Shown here in pieces: positions 16,079 through 24,840 of a stretch of DNA of 64,000 nucleotides. How positions within the stretch are numbered: position 1 is the first letter of the stretch; each line of letters opens with the position of its first letter. The notes under the pieces are model-generated. The model did not search any database. It had not been told where the DNA came from and saw only the letters and a program-made list of their open reading frames with translations. Both the position numbers and the translations under genes were made by a program. Source of the DNA: Thermoplasmata archaeon. GTDB taxonomy: Archaea; Thermoplasmatota; Thermoplasmata; Thermoplasmatales; GCA-001856825. The stretch lies in contig JAJYUZ010000002.1 of assembly GCA_021792255.1 (NCBI GenBank), positions 349,071 through 413,070 on the forward strand, given 5' to 3'.

Positions 16079-17086
16079 CTACCTCGATTGATCATCGAGA
16101 AGCAACAGTGCTTGATCTCTTCTGAGGTCTGTGAAATGTCTCGCGACTTCCCTCACCAACTCCTTCTGTCCTGAATTGTAGAGGGCAATTAGTGCATTTC
16201 TGGCAAATCCTTCGTGCGTTGCCCTCTTTATCGCACTCCCTCTGTAGATTTCGTTGAACGATTCTTTGTCAATGAACGCTATGTCTTCAAGCTTCATTTT
16301 GGGGGGATATGATTCCTGTCGCACTTCGACTAACGAAGAATCTCTTTTTCCCGCGTTCCATGGACAGACGTTGTTGCATATGTCACATCCGAAGATCATG
16401 TCATCCATCCTTGCAGAGACTTCCATCGGAATTATTCCCCTATTCTCTATTGTGTGATAAGAAATACAGAGGTTAGAATTGAGAGTTCTATCTAGGTTTA
16501 TGGCTCCAGTGGGACAACTTTCGATGCACTTGGTACATTTTCCACACAAGTCAGAAGAGGAAGGACTGAAATTGTCAATGCACAAGTCGGTAACAGCAGC
16601 TCCTATGAAAGTAAACGATCCCATAGCCGAGTTGATTAACATGGAATTCTTCCCTACCCAGCCCAATGAAGAATTCTTGGCTAAGCCCCTTTCAAGCAGA
16701 GGGCCGGTATCAACGTACGTTTTGAAATTACTGACAAACAGTTTGTTTTCTGTCATGAACTTATCAATCAACCGAGGAAAGAACTTGTGATAATCTCCGA
16801 AGCTTGCATAAGTAGCTATTCTTCCATAGCCTTCTCTAAAGGAATTCTTTCTCCTATAATTCAACAAGAAGACAATAATCGATTTTGAATTCTGCATTAA
16901 GAGGGACGTATCGTTGCTCTTCATAACTCTCTCACTCCTCGCAAGATAACTCATCGAAGCGTGATACCTGCTGTTAATCCAATTGGAATAGGTCTCAGAA
17001 TACAGACTTCCAACCCGGATCGAAGAGAATTCAAGGTCAGGAGGAATAGAAAGATCCTGATCCAGCAACACATGCGGAAATATCAA
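16079..17086 (-). CDS. QueG-like iron-sulfur reductase (epoxyqueuosine reductase family)
   Basis: This 335-residue protein has the QueG signature DTGPLLERGLAKNSSLGWVGKN and two [4Fe-4S] motifs: CGKCTKCIESCPTGAI near residue 180, and CDICNNVCPWN near 235. In bacteria QueG removes the epoxide oxygen of epoxyqueuosine in tRNA, using cobalamin. A cobalamin-dependent enzyme is also present here as the B12-type ribonucleotide reductase. Archaea normally make archaeosine instead of queuosine, so the actual substrate in this organism is open. No other queuosine genes are nearby. Confidence 0.82.
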   Translation of the reverse strand: MIFPHVLLDQDLSIPPDLEFSSIRVGSLYSETYSNWINSRYHASMSYLARSERVMKSNDTSLLMQNSKSIIVFLLNYRRKNSFREGYGRIATYASFGDYHKFFPRLIDKFMTENKLFVSNFKTYVDTGPLLERGLAKNSSLGWVGKNSMLINSAMGSFTFIGAAVTDLCIDNFSPSSSDLCGKCTKCIESCPTGAINLDRTLNSNLCISYHTIENRGIIPMEVSARMDDMIFGCDICNNVCPWNAGKRDSSLVEVRQESYPPKMKLEDIAFIDKESFNEIYRGSAIKRATHEGFARNALIALYNSGQKELVREVARHFTDLRRDQALLLLDDQSR

Positions 17087-17138
17087 AGGAACTCTAAAAC
17101 TTAACCATATTTATTATTTAAGGGGTAAATTACCAGAA

Positions 17139-18059
17139 GTGAAAATCGGGAAGGCCACAACGAAAGAGATCGACCATATTTTGACCAAGAACAGAGATGT
17201 AATGCTGGAAAGTAATGTTCTGGGCTCGGACTTCTCTTTCCTCAAGATAAGGACGTCGGATCTCGTTTTCAAGATGGAACCAATGGTGTTTTATAAATTC
17301 CTGACTGCTCAAGAAAATGCTGCTCTTTCAGTAACGTTCCCGATCAACGATTTCATTGCTTCTGGGACCTGGCCGTCCATTGCGATGACAGACTTTGAGA
17401 AGCCCAAGGGTGTCGGAAAAGAATTCTTTGATTATGTTACTCAGGTCCTCAGGAATCTAGGGGAGAGAAAAATCAGGATAGCTTCTGGTCACACCGGATT
17501 CTACGGTAACGTGGGTCATGGTGTGGTTGGATCCATGGCCTTGATAGGTCTTGAAGGACCAATTTTCAGTTTTGCCAGAATAGAGAAGGACGACTCTTTC
17601 TATTCTGTAGGCTACCTCGGCACAGAGTTATCATATTTTCGTGGCAAACAGGAACGCAAGAGCAACACTAAACCGTCCGATCTCTCGATCGAGAAGTATG
17701 TAAAGGAATTTCTCAAGATGAGAAGAACTGTCCATTATGTTCACGATATGTCAGAGGGAGGTCTTATAAGGGCTATCGGAGAAGTTTCAGAATTAATTAA
17801 ATCGGGTTTTAATGTCGGGTCAGAGCATCTTAAAAGCATATCGGCGAGAGGGGCTGAAGATTATGGGGTAAACGTGCTCTCTGCAAGCTCTTCCGGGTCG
17901 GTGATCGTCTCGGTGGAACGGGGTCGAAAAGAGGAATTTGAAGGAAAAATGAAAGAGAATGCATTCCCCTTCATTGAGATTGAAAAGAGAAAAAAAGGAG
18001 TAACCGTTGACGGAAAGAAATTCAGTCCCAGAGATAGTGTCGTCAATTTTCTAAAATAG
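17139..18059 (+). CDS. AIR synthase-related protein (PurM/HypE/SelD superfamily)
   Basis: This 306-residue protein shows the two-domain layout of the PurM superfamily. PINDFIASGTWPSIAMTDFEKP resembles the segment around the ATP/Mg site, ASGHTGFYGN a glycine-rich loop, VHDMSEGGLIRAIGEV the D-x-SxGGL motif, and SASSSGSVIVSV the C-terminal block. The reaction is not clear; such archaeal proteins are often labelled AIR synthase-related. The start is GTG. It is divergent from the queG-like gene and shares its 50-base promoter region. Confidence 0.72.
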   Translation: MKIGKATTKEIDHILTKNRDVMLESNVLGSDFSFLKIRTSDLVFKMEPMVFYKFLTAQENAALSVTFPINDFIASGTWPSIAMTDFEKPKGVGKEFFDYVTQVLRNLGERKIRIASGHTGFYGNVGHGVVGSMALIGLEGPIFSFARIEKDDSFYSVGYLGTELSYFRGKQERKSNTKPSDLSIEKYVKEFLKMRRTVHYVHDMSEGGLIRAIGEVSELIKSGFNVGSEHLKSISARGAEDYGVNVLSASSSGSVIVSVERGRKEEFEGKMKENAFPFIEIEKRKKGVTVDGKKFSPRDSVVNFLK

Positions 18060-18130
18060 CCAGTCCAATCTTCCAGATCAAAGCGACTTTGGAGACCAAC
18101 TAATTTATATCACTTTTTACTTTCAGAACG

Positions 18131-18958
18131 ATGAAAATAGATGGGCTGGAGCTGAGCCTCGCAAGCGATGGAGTTTTCAAGTTGGACGGCGGGGCGATGT
18201 TTGGGATCGTGCCGAAACCCGTGTGGGAAAAATATTTCTCTCCAGATGTGAAGAACAAGATTACCTTGGGAACAAATGTACTGGTAATCAGAGCTGGAAA
18301 GAATGTGGCACTTGTCGACCTGGGAATAGGCGATAAATTCGACAAGAGGTTGTTCGACATCTACGAAATCAGCAGAGAGAGGAACCTATTGGAAGATCTC
18401 AGAGCCAAGGGAATCGAGAGAACTGACGTGACCCATGTCTTCATAACACACGGACATCTAGACCACACCGGGTGGGCTACCACCTACCATCACGAAAAAA
18501 TTGAACCGACATTCCCAATGGCAAAATATTACATGCAAGAAGAAACTCTCAAAGAAATCAAAGAGCCCAACCAGAAGACCAAGCCCAATTACAACTATCT
18601 TAACTTCGAAAACCTTAGTGAACATCTGGAACTTCTGAATGGGGATGAGGAAGTACTGCCAGGTATCCGGCTCGTAAAGTCAGGAGGACACACGAAGGGG
18701 CACCAGATTGTGGAGGTTCGTGTCGGGAACAATACTTTCGTTTATTTCGGAGATCTGATACCAACTTCTGCGCACATCAAACCAGCGTACGTCATGGCGT
18801 ACGATCTCTACCCAATGGACACCTTCTACAAAAAGAGGGAAATACTAGAAAAGGCGTATGAAGAATCCTGGACAATCTTTTTTGAGCACGATCCTACTAC
18901 TCCAGTGGCAAAGTTGAGCGATGTCGAGAACTATACTCTGAAAAAGATTTCATTCTAA
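18131..18958 (+). CDS. Metallo-beta-lactamase-fold hydrolase
   Basis: This 275-residue cytoplasmic hydrolase has the metal-binding motif THGHLDHTG (about residue 98), then SGGHTKGH (about 190), YFGDLIP and FFEHDP, giving a complete dinuclear site. The closest general type is the lactonase/MBL group, but the substrate is not known. It converges with the acyl-CoA dehydrogenase gene, overlapping it by four bases. A TTTATATC box lies ~25 bases before the ATG. Confidence 0.85.
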   Translation: MKIDGLELSLASDGVFKLDGGAMFGIVPKPVWEKYFSPDVKNKITLGTNVLVIRAGKNVALVDLGIGDKFDKRLFDIYEISRERNLLEDLRAKGIERTDVTHVFITHGHLDHTGWATTYHHEKIEPTFPMAKYYMQEETLKEIKEPNQKTKPNYNYLNFENLSEHLELLNGDEEVLPGIRLVKSGGHTKGHQIVEVRVGNNTFVYFGDLIPTSAHIKPAYVMAYDLYPMDTFYKKREILEKAYEESWTIFFEHDPTTPVAKLSDVENYTLKKISF

Positions 18959-20088
18959 AAAGATGGCATTCCTTTTTTCAAAATTTCACGGGCTATGATC
19001 ATTCTCTGGATCTCGTTTGTGCCTTCATAGATTTGAGTTATCTTTGCTTCCCTGAACCTTCTTTCCAGTGGGTATTCTTCGGACATGGCGTGATATCCGA
19101 GAAGTGAAATGGCATCTGAAGTGATCTGTACCGCTGAGTCTCCTGCCTGGAGCTTTGACAAGGAGCTCATTAACGTAGCCTCCTTTCCTGTCTGTGCGTA
19201 ATGAATCGACTCGTTGTATTTTGCCACGGAAGAATGCAACTGGTTGACCATGTCAGCAAGCCTGAACTGCTTGTTCTCTCCGTTAATACCTCCCAATTCC
19301 TCGTTGAAACGTATCACGTCTCTGATTGCACCCTCAGAGATACCGATCGCTTGAGAAGCGATTCCAATTCTTCCAAGATTTAGTGTGTCCATTTCTATCT
19401 TGAATCCTTCGTCCAGGTTGCCTACTATCTGCTCTTTATCAACCTCCACGTTGTCAAGCAGTACTTCTGTAGTACTGGTTCCCCTTATTCCCATTTTCTT
19501 GAATTCATTTCCGATCGATAAGCCGTCCATTTCTCTGTCTAGAGCGAACAGGGTAATGCCGTGGTGCTTCTTCTCAGGAGAAGTCACCGCAGAGGCAAGA
19601 TAAAACTCCGCTTCGTCCCCGTTCGTGATGAAAGTCTTCCCTCCATTCAGCACGTAACCTGCTCCCTTTTTGCTTGCCGTAGTCTTGATGGCAGCAGCAT
19701 CAGAACCCGCCCCAGGCTCAGTTATTGCAAGGGCCCCGATGGTACCTTTTGCAATTTTTGAGAGGTATTTCCTTTTCAAAAATTCAGATCCGTACTTAAG
19801 TATAGGTTCTCCGAAGAGGGATATCGTGACGTCTGGAATCAAGGATGTGGAGGCACACTCTCTCGATATGATTCTTATGCTTTCCATCAAGGAGTTGAGC
19901 GAGAATGCCAAACCTCCATATTTTCTGGGGATGTAAAATGAGAACACTCCAATACTCCCCATCTCTCTCACTAGATCAGACGGGAAAGTGGCCAGGTCGT
20001 CTATCTCAGACGCTCTCTTTCTTACCTTTGAAACTGCAAATTCCTCCACTTCCTTCAGTTTTTCGTGTTCAGAAATGTCTAAATCCAT
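18955..20088 (-). CDS. Acyl-CoA dehydrogenase
   Basis: This 377-residue flavoenzyme would introduce an alpha-beta double bond in acyl-CoA. Blocks visible are ALAITEPGAGSDAA (FAD/substrate loop), GGKTFITNGDEAEF, KKMGIRGTSTTEVLLDNV, ISLLGYHAMSEEYPLERRFREAK, and the C-terminal IYEGTNEIQRMIIAREIL. I start at ATG 20088 (MDLDISEHEK), giving the usual family length. The ORF-track start at 20274 adds 62 hydrophobic residues that overlap xerA and look spurious. No electron-transfer flavoprotein or thiolase gene is adjacent. Confidence 0.9.
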   Translation of the reverse strand: MDLDISEHEKLKEVEEFAVSKVRKRASEIDDLATFPSDLVREMGSIGVFSFYIPRKYGGLAFSLNSLMESIRIISRECASTSLIPDVTISLFGEPILKYGSEFLKRKYLSKIAKGTIGALAITEPGAGSDAAAIKTTASKKGAGYVLNGGKTFITNGDEAEFYLASAVTSPEKKHHGITLFALDREMDGLSIGNEFKKMGIRGTSTTEVLLDNVEVDKEQIVGNLDEGFKIEMDTLNLGRIGIASQAIGISEGAIRDVIRFNEELGGINGENKQFRLADMVNQLHSSVAKYNESIHYAQTGKEATLMSSLSKLQAGDSAVQITSDAISLLGYHAMSEEYPLERRFREAKITQIYEGTNEIQRMIIAREILKKGMPSF

Positions 20089-20140
20089 CAATTTCCAGTA
20101 TGAAGCGCTGAAAATTAAGTTTCTCTCCTCCAGTATATCT

Positions 20141-20161
20141 GACAAAAGTCTTATATTTGTC
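20141..20161. promoter_or_regulatory. Inverted repeat around the xerA TATA box
   Basis: GACAAA-N9-TTTGTC is a perfect 6+6 inverted repeat. Its spacer and right arm contain CTTATATTT, about 25 bases before the xerA ATG, the expected TATA position. The element lies between xerA and the divergent acyl-CoA dehydrogenase and may bind a regulator, possibly XerA itself. GTCTTAT is also repeated directly here. Confidence 0.4.
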
Positions 20162-20179
20162 TTATGTATATATTCAGAA

Positions 20180-21043
20180 ATGAACGAAATAATCACTGAA
20201 CAATTGAACAGCAACGTGACAGACAACTTTAGAAATAGACTGTACGCTAACGGTAAAAGCAGGAATACCGTCAAGATGTATGGATATATAGTGAATCAAT
20301 TCTTGGATTTCATTAAATTTGATAAGGAAGCTATAACTTTTGAGAACATAGAGGCGTTCAAGGAATATCTCTCGATTGAAAAGGGGTACTCAAAGTCGAC
20401 AATTTATCTCTACATCAGGGCGATACAATCATTTCTCACCTACATAGGTCTGGACAGCCTCGGGCATCTCAGTGCACCAAAGAGACCACAGACGGTCCCG
20501 AACTATCTGATGAACGACGAAGTTACTGCAATAATAATGAACTGCAGAAACCTGAAGGAGAGACTCATAGTGAAACTCCTTGTGTACACCGGAATCAGAG
20601 TCTCCGAGCTCTGTTCGATCAGAATCCAGGACATCGACATAAATAGTAAAACTCTGAAGATAAGAAATGGTAAGGGCGACAAAGACAGGTTGGTCGTATT
20701 CAGCGAAAAAGTCGTTCCCGATTTGAGACTGTACCTTATGGGGGTAAGGGATGGTAGGGGGAAAGGAGATTTCCTGTTTCCTACTTCAAAGAGCAGAAAG
20801 ATTTCTCCAGTAACGATAGAGAGAGTCGTCAGAGACATCGTAAAGAGGTCAGGCATACCAAAAAAGATCACTCCGCATACTTTTAGACACACTTTTGCTA
20901 CGTCCCTTCTCAGGAACGGTGCTGACCTGAGGATCATTCAGCTGCTATTGGGTCATTCAAGCATCAGCACGACGCAAATATACACGCACATGGATGATAG
21001 GGCTCTCAAGATGGGTTACGAGAAGTTCATTCCCAGTTACTGA
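20180..21043 (+). CDS. xerA: Tyrosine recombinase XerA
   Basis: This 287-residue recombinase would resolve chromosome dimers at a dif site. The N-terminal SAM-like domain (about 1-100) binds the core. The C-terminal catalytic domain has the full set: Arg in TGIRVSELCSIR, Lys in GKGDKDR, HTFRHTFATSLL, LLGHSS, and the nucleophile in TQIYTHM. I start at ATG 20180, since the ORF-track start at 19988 lies in the acyl-CoA dehydrogenase. Context is chromosomal; there is no attachment-site duplication or phage gene, so this is the host recombinase. Confidence 0.93.
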   Translation: MNEIITEQLNSNVTDNFRNRLYANGKSRNTVKMYGYIVNQFLDFIKFDKEAITFENIEAFKEYLSIEKGYSKSTIYLYIRAIQSFLTYIGLDSLGHLSAPKRPQTVPNYLMNDEVTAIIMNCRNLKERLIVKLLVYTGIRVSELCSIRIQDIDINSKTLKIRNGKGDKDRLVVFSEKVVPDLRLYLMGVRDGRGKGDFLFPTSKSRKISPVTIERVVRDIVKRSGIPKKITPHTFRHTFATSLLRNGADLRIIQLLLGHSSISTTQIYTHMDDRALKMGYEKFIPSY

Positions 21044-21125
21044 GCTATCCAGGTTTAGGAAATTCTCTCTTAAAATAGGAATGTAATAATACTTTCAGTA
21101 CATCACAAACTTGAAGGGTCTAGTG

Positions 21126-21776
21126 ATGGACAAAAAAGAACAGGTCGCAAGAGAAGCACTAAAGTTCATTGTTCAGGGGAATGTGGTCGGACTTGGTTCC
21201 GGAACCACTGCTTCTCGATTTATAGAGATACTAGGCGTAAGTGATATCAGGGACAAGATCGTGGGGGTCTCTACCTCAATCTCGTCCAGCAAACTAGCCA
21301 GGGAAGTGGGTATAAAGACTGTGGATATTGATACCGTGGACTGGATAGATATCACCTTCGATGGAGCAGATGAAGTGGACAAAAACCTGAACATTCTCAA
21401 GGGAGGTGGAGGGATGCTCACCAGGGAAAAGAAAGTCAGAAACAAATCTAGAAATTACGTCGTTATGATTTCTGACGAAAAATTAGTAGACACTATACCA
21501 GCTAAATTTCCAATTCCGGTCGAAGTTCTCTCATTTGGTAAAGACACGACCCTAAAAGAGATTGAGGCTATAGGGATGGCGTGTCATTTTAGGGAGGACT
21601 TTGTCACCGACAACGGTAACCTGATCTGCGACTGCAAGCCATTGGATAAGTTCGATTTGCAGGAGCTGGATCACCGGATAAAAGCGATAACGGGAGTAGT
21701 GGAAACGGGTCTTTTCCTTGGAGGGAAAAAGACAGTTTTGGTCTCAGATGGACGGCAGGTTAGGGTACTTAAATAG
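21126..21776 (+). CDS. rpiA: Ribose-5-phosphate isomerase A
   Basis: This 216-residue enzyme interconverts ribose 5-phosphate and ribulose 5-phosphate. It shows GLGSGTTASRFI (phosphate-binding loop), DGADEVD with the catalytic Asp, KGGGGMLTREK with the catalytic Lys, and ISDEKLV. I prefer ATG 21126 over the upstream TTG at 21111, as AAGGG precedes it at about ribosome binding site distance. It lies just downstream of xerA in the same direction, with an 80-base gap. Confidence 0.95.
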   Translation: MDKKEQVAREALKFIVQGNVVGLGSGTTASRFIEILGVSDIRDKIVGVSTSISSSKLAREVGIKTVDIDTVDWIDITFDGADEVDKNLNILKGGGGMLTREKKVRNKSRNYVVMISDEKLVDTIPAKFPIPVEVLSFGKDTTLKEIEAIGMACHFREDFVTDNGNLICDCKPLDKFDLQELDHRIKAITGVVETGLFLGGKKTVLVSDGRQVRVLK

Positions 21777-21842
21777 CGTCAACTTGAATCAATACATATT
21801 CTTTCCAAAGGAGAAAATTGGACACTACTGGATTCGGTCTGT

Positions 21843-22217
21843 TTAGAGAACTAAGTTTTGTATTTGACCCAACACGTTCTGCATGTCTGAAATCTTTCGT
21901 CTCTGCTCTTCCTCAAGTTCCTTCACGATCTCGTTGAATTGTTTCGCCAGTCTGTAGCCATGGACTGGTCTTCCCTTACCCTCTTTCTTTATATCTCTCT
22001 TCATTATCCAACCGTGTTCTTTCAGGATCCGCATTGCAATCGAAACTTCAGGCTGTCTGAGATTTGCATTCTTCTCGATCTCTACTGAGGTGGTCTCCTG
22101 TCGTCCTTTCATATAGACTAGAGCCTTGGAGACGTTTCTAGGCACGCCCATCTGGATCAGCAATCCAGCTAGCTTCTCATCCTCAGCCGTAAATCCCTCT
22201 ATCATACGAATCATCAT
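21843..22217 (-). CDS. Winged-helix transcriptional regulator
   Basis: This ~124-residue protein contains a winged helix-turn-helix: VSKALVYMKGRQETTSVEIEKNANLRQPEVSIAMRILKEHGWI, then the wing GKGRPVHGYRL, then a C-terminal coiled coil (EIVKELEEEQRRKISDMQNV) that probably dimerises. It resembles the TrmB/MarR-like regulators of archaea. The ATG at 22217 is preferred, as an AT-rich TATA region lies upstream. It is divergent from the nrdJ gene, and the palindrome at 22439 could be its site; that link is inference. Confidence 0.78.
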   Translation of the reverse strand: MMIRMIEGFTAEDEKLAGLLIQMGVPRNVSKALVYMKGRQETTSVEIEKNANLRQPEVSIAMRILKEHGWIMKRDIKKEGKGRPVHGYRLAKQFNEIVKELEEEQRRKISDMQNVLGQIQNLVL

Positions 22218-22438
22218 AAAAATTCTATATTTATATTTTATCAAATTTATTAAGCTTCTTTTTTAAGATATTTCCCTTTATTATTTCTTATAGATTATTT
22301 TATAGAAACCGGATATGTGCTTTAAAAATAAAGAAAGGGAAAATTACATAGGTCATTTATCCAGTAACGAACTAGTTTTTGCTGGTAATATAGGTGACTA
22401 TTTTGATAAAGACTCACTCACAAAAACCTTTTAGTACA

Positions 22439-22450
22439 ACTAACGTTAGT
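22439..22450. promoter_or_regulatory. Perfect 12-bp palindrome upstream of nrdJ
   Basis: ACTAACGTTAGT is a perfect palindrome about 20 bases before the nrdJ ATG and just after a TATA-like CTTTTAGTA (about 22428). It therefore lies where a repressor would block transcription start. The flanks also carry AGTAC repeats on both sides. Confidence 0.45.
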
Positions 22451-22470
22451 AGCGAAGTACAGTGGTTTGA

Positions 22471-24777
22471 ATGAGTGCGGAAGGCGACGAAATTTTAAAA
22501 GAGATTCCTGTTGAGGTTCCTGCAGAAACTCTTGTCAGATTTAACAACGACGAGCTTAGGGCTAGAGTTTTCATCGACAAGTATGCTATTAAAGACAACA
22601 ACGGCATCCTCCTAGAAAAGGTACCAGAAGAAATGTGGAGACGAGTCGCGAGGGAAATTTCTTCGGTAGAAAGTGGCCCACTGATGGCAGAGTGGGAGAA
22701 CAAGTTCTATTGGTTGCTGGAAAACTTTAGAATGATTCCCGGTGGGAGAATATTGTTTGGTGCTGGTCAGGAAAAGTTCAAGAGAAGGGCCACGCTGAAC
22801 AACTGCTACGTCATTCCGATTAGAGACGATTCTCTGGAATCGATATTTGAATGGACTAAGGAAGCAGCGAGAACATACTCCCTTGGCGGAGGAGTCGGTA
22901 CAGACATAAGCATCCTTAGACCAAGAGGTGCGCCGGTCAATAACGCCGCACTGAAATCTACAGGAAGTGTCTCTTTCATGAACATAATGTCCGAGACCAC
23001 CGGGACGATTGGGCAGTCAGGAAGACGCGGGGCACTTATGATCACTATCAGGGTGGATCATCCCGACATAATGGACTTCATTAAGGTCAAGAGAGATTTG
23101 AACCACGTTAGACACGCCAACATATCGGTAAAGATCACAGATGAATTCATGAAGAAAGTGGAAGACGACGAAGAATTCACCCTCCATTACGAGAGCAGTA
23201 AGGTGAAGAGAATAGAGAGAGTAGTCAGAGCGAGAGAGCTGTGGGGGGAGCTCATAGAGTCGGCTAGAAACTGGGCAGAACCGGGATTAATCTTCTGGGA
23301 CACTATGAAGAAGGAAAGTACTTCAGAATACAACGGGATGGATATTCTTACCACAAATCCGTGTTCCGAAATTCCACTCGAAGGCTACGGAGCTTGCAAC
23401 TTAGGAAACGTCAATCTTGCTCTGTTCGTAAAGAATCCCTTTGAGAACGCTGAACTCGACTGGGATGATCTCGAGAGAGCGGTCAGGTTCACAGTTCGCT
23501 TCTTGGATGACGTGGTTGATTACAACCTATACAAGCATCCCCTAAAATCTCAGACTGACGAGGCGGGAAAGAGTAGGAGAATCGGAGTAGGTTTTACCGG
23601 ACTGGGAGACATGCTTATAAAGTTAAAGATCAAGTACGATACTTCGGAGTCCGTCAAATTTGTGGGATCAATGTTCGAGAAGATAATGAACATAATCTAT
23701 GACGAAAGTGCGAACATTGCTACAGAAAAGGGGACTTTCCCTTCCTTCGATCTTGAAAAACACTTGAAGTCGCCTTTCATATCAAAACTCGGATCGGAGG
23801 TCTTGGGAAAGATAAAGAAAAATGGGCTGAGGAATGTCGCCCTAATAACGGTACCTCCGGTAGGGAGCGGATCGGCTCTCGCGGGGACTTCTAGCGGAAT
23901 AGAGCCTGTGTTCGCGTTTTCCTACACCAGGAGAAGTGAGTCGCTTTCGAAGCAAATGTTCAAGGTCTACCACCCACTAGTAAGAGAATACATGGAACTG
24001 TACGGAGTAAAGGAAGAAAAAGACCTCCCGGAATATTTCGTGGAGGCTCACAAGATCGATCCGATGTTTAGGATCAAGCTTCAAGCCACAATCCAGAATT
24101 ACGTAGATCACTCTATCTCGTCGACAGTAAATCTTCCATCAACGGTCACCACTGAAGAAGTTGGTAAGATATACTTTGAAGCCTGGAAAGCGGGCTGCAA
24201 AGGGGTTACAGTCTACAGAGAGGGATCGAGGGAAGGCATACTCCTCACTAAGGAAGCAACAAAGAAGAAGGAGAATAAGGAATTTGAAAGATCGACCATT
24301 CTCACTGGGAGAACCATAGTGTTCCCACTATTGGAAACTGGAAAACTCTACACGACAATCAACTTCGATGACTCCGGCAATCCCGTAGAGATATTCGTCA
24401 ACGTGGGAAAGTCAGGATCTGAGGAAAAAGCGTACTCCGAGGCGATAGGGAGACTGCTGTCACTATATCTTCAACAGGGAGGGGACATATCAAAGGTAGT
24501 ACGGGCCCTGACGGGCATAAAGGGAAAGACCACTACATTCGTTGGAGGTACCAAGATCACCTCGGTTCCCGATGGCGTTGCAAAAGCAATAGATATAGCA
24601 ATGAAGGGAGAACAGCCACAATCCACTCTAACTGGAGAATTTCTGGTCACGACAATAAAGACCGAGGAGAAGAAGGAAAAGACTTTCTCAACCTGTCCGA
24701 GATGCAGCAACGACACTCTCGCTGTGGAGAACGGCTGCCTGACCTGTAAGACGTGTGGATACTCAAAATGCGAATGA
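22471..24777 (+). CDS. nrdJ: Ribonucleoside-diphosphate reductase, adenosylcobalamin-dependent (class II)
   Basis: This 768-residue enzyme makes deoxyribonucleotides using a B12 radical. Landmarks are FRMIPGGRILFGAG, RATLNNCYVIPI (first redox Cys), LGGGVGTDISILRPRG, TTNPCSEIPLEGYGACNLGNVNL (active-site Cys and Glu), and PPVGSGSALAGTSSGIEPVF. The C-terminus has the vitamin-B12-dependent extension and a zinc ribbon, CPRCSNDTL...CKTCG. No small radical subunit gene is adjacent, supporting class II. A TATA-like box and palindrome lie upstream. Confidence 0.95.
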   Translation: MSAEGDEILKEIPVEVPAETLVRFNNDELRARVFIDKYAIKDNNGILLEKVPEEMWRRVAREISSVESGPLMAEWENKFYWLLENFRMIPGGRILFGAGQEKFKRRATLNNCYVIPIRDDSLESIFEWTKEAARTYSLGGGVGTDISILRPRGAPVNNAALKSTGSVSFMNIMSETTGTIGQSGRRGALMITIRVDHPDIMDFIKVKRDLNHVRHANISVKITDEFMKKVEDDEEFTLHYESSKVKRIERVVRARELWGELIESARNWAEPGLIFWDTMKKESTSEYNGMDILTTNPCSEIPLEGYGACNLGNVNLALFVKNPFENAELDWDDLERAVRFTVRFLDDVVDYNLYKHPLKSQTDEAGKSRRIGVGFTGLGDMLIKLKIKYDTSESVKFVGSMFEKIMNIIYDESANIATEKGTFPSFDLEKHLKSPFISKLGSEVLGKIKKNGLRNVALITVPPVGSGSALAGTSSGIEPVFAFSYTRRSESLSKQMFKVYHPLVREYMELYGVKEEKDLPEYFVEAHKIDPMFRIKLQATIQNYVDHSISSTVNLPSTVTTEEVGKIYFEAWKAGCKGVTVYREGSREGILLTKEATKKKENKEFERSTILTGRTIVFPLLETGKLYTTINFDDSGNPVEIFVNVGKSGSEEKAYSEAIGRLLSLYLQQGGDISKVVRALTGIKGKTTTFVGGTKITSVPDGVAKAIDIAMKGEQPQSTLTGEFLVTTIKTEEKKEKTFSTCPRCSNDTLAVENGCLTCKTCGYSKCE

Positions 24778-24817
24778 AGCGGAACGCCCGGGTAAGAGTT
24801 TAGCTCGTTTTTAGTTT

Positions 24818-24827
24818 CTTATATATG
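24818..24827 (+). promoter_or_regulatory. TATA box before the structured non-coding stretch A
   Basis: CTTATATATG is a good archaeal TATA box, 40 bases downstream of the nrdJ stop. Typical spacing would start a transcript near 24844-24850, exactly where the AACTGG...CCAGTT stem begins. The next ORF starts about 300 bases later. Confidence 0.5.
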
Positions 24828-24840
24828 AGTTTGGAAGTAG

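Noticed and set aside
18955-20274. 62-residue N-terminal extension of the acyl-CoA dehydrogenase in the ORF track
   Set aside because: It overlaps xerA and its promoter, and the protein has normal family length from ATG 20088.
19988-21043. XerA as the integrase of a mobile element
   Set aside because: It has the length and sequence pattern of archaeal XerA, sits between housekeeping genes, and no attachment repeats, tRNA or phage genes are near.
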